From Branchiostoma floridae (Eukaryota > Chordata > Leptocardii > Amphioxiformes > Branchiostomatidae): a stretch of DNA of 20,435 nucleotides. Numbering within the stretch: the stretch's first letter is position 1; the number at the start of each line of letters is the position of its first letter. The position numbers and the translations under genes were made by a program. Of the stretch, positions 16,701 through 20,435 are shown piece by piece. A model generated the notes under the pieces. That model saw only the letters and a list, made by a program, of their open reading frames with translations, did not search any database and was not told where the DNA came from. The DNA lies in the NCBI RefSeq assembly GCF_000003815.2, contig NW_023365744.1, positions 6,630 through 27,064 of the forward strand, given 5' to 3'.

Positions 16701-18329
16701 CATGTTGACTTGTGAACTTCCGTATGATAAAGAAAAGAAATTGAGATTGAAAATAGGGTATTGCTCAAGCGAAATTTTGTTTCATTGCTCCAATGAGGAG
16801 GGGGGGGGGGGGCTCGGATGACTGGAAGTTATTAGCGCAACACTCCATGAGCCAGATAAGGTTGCGTGTGTCCAAAAAATTATCAAAAAATACATCATAA
16901 TTGCATTCTGATTTGTAGAGCGTTAGCGTGTCTCTGCTATCAAGATAAGACTTGTCAAGTTAGATCCAGCTTGTCACGTTTCGTTTCCACCCAACTCGTG
17001 AGTATGACTTTAGCTGCCAGTGTGAAGGACGTTGGAGAGGAGAGTTGTGAATATGCTGCAAAGTATCCAAGTGCTACCCAATGCCGTCCGAATTTCTCAA
17101 CACGTAATTTTCCTCAAAAAGTCGTCTGAGCCAAATGCCTTGAAAAACATGCAAACTCCACGTGCCGTTTAAGACCTCTGGCTTTCCAAGAAAATGCCCG
17201 GTCTTTAAGGTGTAGACCTGGACCAGTAATTAACAAGTGAGGATTGTAATTTTGATAATTTGTTTTTTTTGGCTTTTGTATATGTTTTTATGTAATACAT
17301 ATTTTGTTTGTGCATATACCTTCTGTTACTTTTACTACTCATGTTACCACGTACTGTGTTGTTCGATTTGCAAGTTATTATAATTTTTTCTATATTTGTT
17401 ATCTTTGTGCCATGATGATTTATCATTTTGTATACTAAGCCCCGTTGAAAGCAATTCGTCAGACTTTAATGCGCATACCAATTGTCTGAAAATTTAATTC
17501 ATAAACAACTGACATAATATATTTAACTAATGGGAAGAAATGTCAGATTTTCCATTAAAAATTGTCTTTAATTTTTAAACGTCAGTTAACGCCCGGCAAT
17601 ATTTTACCGAGTTCTGTGAAGAATAATTTTCTCAAGGTTCACTTATTCACTTGAGCCTTTCGTCTTCTAATGTTGTTGAATTTAAAGACATAGACTCGGA
17701 CAATTTCCCCACTGGGGGATAAAGTTACGTGCAAATTATTGCGCTGCGCAGAAGATATATGATAGTATAACTACGTTACTGATGACTACGTCTGTCCGGC
17801 CGGTCTATACATTTTCTTGGCATGTGATTCGACATGTATGTACGCGGTTTCTATGCCTCAAGTTACCATGCATGAAGTATGTACCGAAAAATGAAACGAA
17901 GCAGCGCCGGTTGAAAAAGGAAAACCTGCTTGGTGAAAAATTGTCTTTCCATAAAAAGCAGCCCGTAAGCGGCAAGCTACGCAGAGCGGCACCATATGAA
18001 TTACATGAATAGAGAAAAAAATATGATAACACACCAACGGCGATAAAACTTTCGTCGTAGTCCGCTGTGCGATTTTCATACCTTTGAGAATTTCCAAATA
18101 GACAGAACTAACCACCGACAAGGGTATAAAACATTTTTTTCCATAACAAGAGAGTCAAATTTGACACGAGTCTCGCAATTATTTTTCATCGATCGTACAA
18201 AGTATGTGACCTGACGGAACCTACGCTAAGGGAAACAATTGTCTGAACACAGAGGATAATTGATAGAAGCAGGAAGGCTTTGACAAATGTACTTCACTTT
18301 CAACATTTGAAAAATGGTTGTCCAATATT
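16701..18329. other. Intronic sequence, no recognised gene
   Basis: Long AT-rich stretch. The only clear items are a G13 run at 16800-16812 and very A/T-rich sequence around 17240-17600. Short frames (for example 16866-17129 and 17782-18012, plus strand) have no family resemblance and overlap opposing frames of equal size. I see no GPCR-like exon here. Confidence 0.5.
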
Positions 18330-18373
18330 GGGGTCGAACCAGTAGCCTTGGGATTCCCAGACGCTAACAACCG
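18330..18373 (-). mobile_element. tRNA-like head of a SINE (antisense), cut by a MITE
   Basis: On the minus strand the segment reads TTAGCGTCTGGGAATCCCAA, then GGCTACTGGTTCGACCCC. This is a tRNA-like stretch ending in a good B-box (GGTTCGACCCC at 18330-18340). The acceptor-side 5' part would lie across the insertion site of the MITE that starts at 18376. Too short to be a gene. Confidence 0.5.
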
Positions 18374-18375
18374 TA

Positions 18376-18905
18376 CGAGGGGAGATCAATAAGTTCTAGG
18401 CCTCGCCCAGAAATAATAAGTCAAATTTCGAGGCACAACTTCGTAGTATGAAGCCTTTAATCAATATGCTCCAAATTTCAAATCATTGCAGTCATTACTT
18501 TCCAGGCAACGTCGTTTTGAAAATCAGAAGGTACGTGGCGAGAAAAACAAGGGTCAATTGTGATCAAACATGTGTGGGTCGAGTTTCCCATGCCATAAAT
18601 TCTTTGTCATTACCAAAAGACATTGATTCTCTTCCTATTTCAAGCAGAAAGAAGTGTGGCTTACAGCAGAGACAGTTGACCGGCACACCTCAGGTCACAG
18701 GTCAATTATTCATGCTTTAAATCAAAGCATTTTTCTCCTTCTCCTTTACCTGACGTTACTGGGTGTCGCCTGCAAAGTAATGATGACAATAATTTGAATT
18801 TTGGTACACATTTATATAAGACTTTATGCTTGTAATCTATGTTTCGAAATTTTAGTTGTGCTTATTATTTCTGGGTGAAGCCAAGAACTCATTGATCACC
18901 CCTCG
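18376..18905 (+). mobile_element. Mariner-type MITE, copy 2, complete, 530 bp, TA-flanked
   Basis: CGAGGGGAGATCAATAAGTT followed by CTAGGCCTCGCCCAGAAATAATAAG at the left is mirrored at the right end (18861-18905), whose reverse complement begins CGAGGGGTGATCAATGAGTT and continues CTTGGCTTCACCCAGAAATAATAAG. That gives inverted repeats of about 45 bp with about six mismatches. TA dinucleotides at 18374-18375 and 18906-18907 are the expected mariner target duplication. The CGAGGGG ends match those of the mariner relic at 15221, suggesting mobilisation by a related transposase. The internal 90-codon frame shows no transposase motif. Confidence 0.92.
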
Positions 18906-18907
18906 TA

Positions 18908-19079
18908 CCAAATCATCGTGGAGAGCTTGGAGTCTCCGAGGACATATTCTTGGTGACAAGTAATTTCCCAAACAAGCCATGATCTATGACGTCAGACCCC
19001 ATTTAGGATCCTTGCCAGACTTTTCCCAATCAATAAAAAGTTGTTCCGCAGCTAACGGTTATATCTACTAGTTAGTCAA
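18908..19079. other. Intronic sequence, no recognised feature
   Basis: No coding signature, tRNA-like fold or repeat boundary is visible. One TGACGTCA occurs at 18987-18994 and is probably fortuitous. Confidence 0.45.
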
Positions 19080-19252
19080 ATTTGAAGTATAAGTCCCTCC
19101 TGTACCAGATGGTGCATAGGGCGGCGCCAATCTCCGCTGAAGTAGCTCTGGGCCACACAACGTTTGTGCAAGCACTGCAGCAGGGGGGCTAGTCCACTCA
19201 TAGTGTGTTTTACTTTCAACTCTTCCTAAGTGCTGAGTGCTAAGCAGAGAAA
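19080..19252 (-). mobile_element. SINE body fragment (antisense), head missing
   Basis: On the minus strand the order is TCTCTGCTTAGCACTCAGCA, GGAAGAGTTGAAAGTAAAAC, TAGCCCCCCTGCTGCAGTGC, TGTGTGGCCCAGAGCTACTT, CAGCGGAGATTGGCGCCGCC, CTATGCACCATCTGGTACAG. I recognise this as the conserved body of a tRNA-derived SINE widespread in amphioxus and other marine invertebrates. The tRNA-related head expected before TCTCTGC is absent, so the copy is 5'-truncated. Confidence 0.78.
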
Positions 19253-19443
19253 AGTGTAATTCTAAAGTCTTTGTTAAGCTAAGGACACGACCCGCCGTAC
19301 ATATACATAGCGTAAAATCCAGACTGACCAGGGACGCTATTGGGTCTCATATGAACTGAACTCAGTGTATCTTTACGTCAATGCATATTTTTCTACTCAG
19401 ATATTCTATGTCATGAATAAAAAGAAGCAAAACTTGTTCTTGA
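19253..19443. other. Intronic sequence, no recognised feature
   Basis: Nothing recognisable beyond short AT-rich stretches. Confidence 0.4.
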
Positions 19444-19625
19444 TATCCCAGAAGCGCTTTTGAGACAGAGACAAATCTGGGATGCAGACCTATCCCAGAT
19501 GTGCTTCTATCCCCCTAAAAGCGCTTCTAGGATACAAGGCAATCTGGGATATAACAGCCTTGGCCCGACTCGAACTCATGGCCTACCGATTGATAGTCAG
19601 ACACACTATTCACTCGGCAATTGCA
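19444..19625 (-). mobile_element. tRNA-derived SINE with nested hairpin body (antisense)
   Basis: On the minus strand a tRNA-like head (TTGCCGAGTGAATAGTGTGT as A-box region, GAGTTCGAGTC as B-box at 19567-19577) is followed by a strongly self-complementary body. Outer arms TATCCCAGAAGCGCTTTT (19444-19461) and AAAAGCGCTTCTAGGATA (19517-19534) pair at 17 of 18 positions. Inner arms ATCTGGGAT (19475-19483) and ATCCCAGAT (19492-19500) pair perfectly around an 8-nt loop. A further ATCTGGGATAT at 19542-19552 can pair with the outer left arm. The head places it among tRNA-derived SINEs; an intact tRNA gene is ruled out by the mismatched stems. Confidence 0.65.
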
Positions 19626-19871
19626 ATTTGCACTGGTATTTATCTTATAGTTAGACATCACGAAATCAGTAGTTTCTGTTCACAAGCAAGCACGCGTTAT
19701 GTTTTACTACATCATCACATCGTCCCAGTTTCAGGAACACCATTCATTAGTTTGCCAAGCAATCAGCTCATTTCATAGCGTACAAGTTATGATCCCCTAG
19801 TGCCCACTTTGTTCAGTTATGGCAGTGCAGCAACTAAATGGCGTTAAATAAAACATCGATGTGATAATCTA
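19626..19871. other. Intronic sequence, no recognised feature
   Basis: A 98-codon plus-strand frame (19482-19778) extends into it from the SINE hairpin and is not credible as a gene. Nothing else stands out. Confidence 0.4.
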
Positions 19872-19985
19872 AGGTGAGCGAACCGGTGCAATAGTTGGAG
19901 TGTTGACCTTACATTGTGAAGGTCGTTTGATCCCGGCTGAGTCATAACAAAGACTAATGAAAATGATACATATTGCTTTCTCTGT
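19872..19985 (+). mobile_element. tRNA-derived SINE head, 3'-truncated (sense)
   Basis: The sequence GGTGCAATAGTTGGAGTGTT then GACCTTACATTGTGAAGGTC resembles the D-arm and anticodon arm of a tRNA. It is followed by the B-box GTTTGATCCCGG and the tail GCTGAGTCATAACAAAGACT, AATGAAAATGATACATATTG, CTTTCTCTG. I recognise this as the 5' portion of the same SINE whose body lies antisense at 19080-19252; CTTTCTCTG is where that body should begin, but unrelated sequence follows. Confidence 0.75.
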
Positions 19986-20435
19986 TTCGTATAACGTATC
20001 TTAGAATAATCTATGACCAACTGACAGTAAAAAAATCATACTGCTTTAGACACTGAAAACTTTTTGACAAAAAATGATATGGAAAAATATTGCACACTTT
20101 GAAAAACCTAAAAGAAAATACAGCCATAATATTTAGTAGCAATGAGGAAAAAAACTTGGGGGGGGTGTGCATTTCTTGGGTCACTACACAAGGACGCTAA
20201 TGCAGTTTTTACTCCTCACTTACGGCAAATCTAACACTGAATAAAAAGCGAGACATTGTGTATTCTCTCCCAACATCACGACCTCTTTTGACCTCCCCAA
20301 AGCAGGTTTTTATTTGATGGATTGAGTTCTCTAATGCCTGGAGAGGTATACGTAGTTAGTGTTCCGTGCTGACTGATGTCTGCCTATCAAATCGGCGTCT
20401 TGTGCAACTTAATTGGTGTTTGGTGGTGGCGCCAG
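19986..20435. other. Intronic sequence to window end, no recognised feature
   Basis: AT-rich sequence with a G8 run near 20158-20165. No GPCR exon, SINE or inverted repeat was recognised. Confidence 0.45.

Larger units (their letters stand above)
11553..20435 (+). other. Probable first coding intron of the receptor (3' end outside window)
   Basis: After the donor I find no plus-strand frame encoding TM3 (an Asp3.32 followed by DRY-type sequence) or any later GPCR segment, although the first exon stands out clearly. The downstream exons are therefore beyond the window or, less likely, inside an N gap. The span is filled with SINEs, MITEs and tandem repeats described separately. If the gene continues on this strand the intron is at least 8.9 kb. 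Confidence 0.6.

Noticed and set aside
11934-20435. Search for TM3-TM7 exons of the receptor on the plus strand
   Set aside because: No frame shows the conserved Asp of TM3, a DRY motif, or TM5-TM7 signatures; none is claimed.

Overview
The window looks like intergenic and intronic DNA from an invertebrate deuterostome, most likely a cephalochordate (amphioxus, Branchiostoma). The evidence is one intron-bearing aminergic receptor exon, several tRNA-derived SINE families that I recall from amphioxus, mariner and hAT-type miniature transposons, and two runs of N that mark draft-assembly gaps. The species call is inference; another deuterostome or a lophotrochozoan is possible. Most of the many short open frames in the window are chance frames inside repeats.

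Layout. Positions 1 to about 8620 are a degenerate tandem satellite. The first 5 kb have a repeat of about 152-160 bp and the next 3.5 kb a longer, related unit of about 190 bp. Left-edge copies are nearly identical and copies further right are badly decayed. The array carries an (AT)n tract, a 417-bp higher-order repeat, a short retro-inserted fragment flanked by direct repeats, and recurrent poly-G runs. From 8.7 to 10.6 kb there is mostly unrecognised sequence, with an antisense SINE and a strong inverted repeat of about 50-bp arms.

The functional centre is at 10.6-11.6 kb. A 63-bp tandem repeat (10607-10834) carries eight evenly phased nuclear-receptor DR1-like sites. About 380 bp further on, 11214-11552 is the first coding exon of a D2-like dopamine receptor (or close aminergic GPCR): an extracellular N-terminus with four N-glycosylation sequons, TM1 and TM2, ending at a consensus phase-0 splice donor. 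No later receptor exon is visible, so the rest of the window is probably its first coding intron, at least 8.9 kb long.

That intron is packed with mobile DNA: a short telomere-like tract; a SINE; four copies of a 470-490 bp composite unit that ends in SINE sequence, one broken by a 0.5-kb terminal-inverted-repeat element; a small MITE; a nest in which a mariner relic and a second MITE sit inside a mariner-type MITE; a hAT-like MITE; an intact second copy of the mariner-type MITE flanked by TA; and three more SINE fragments. No bacterial-type operon, CRISPR array, rRNA or intact tRNA gene is present.
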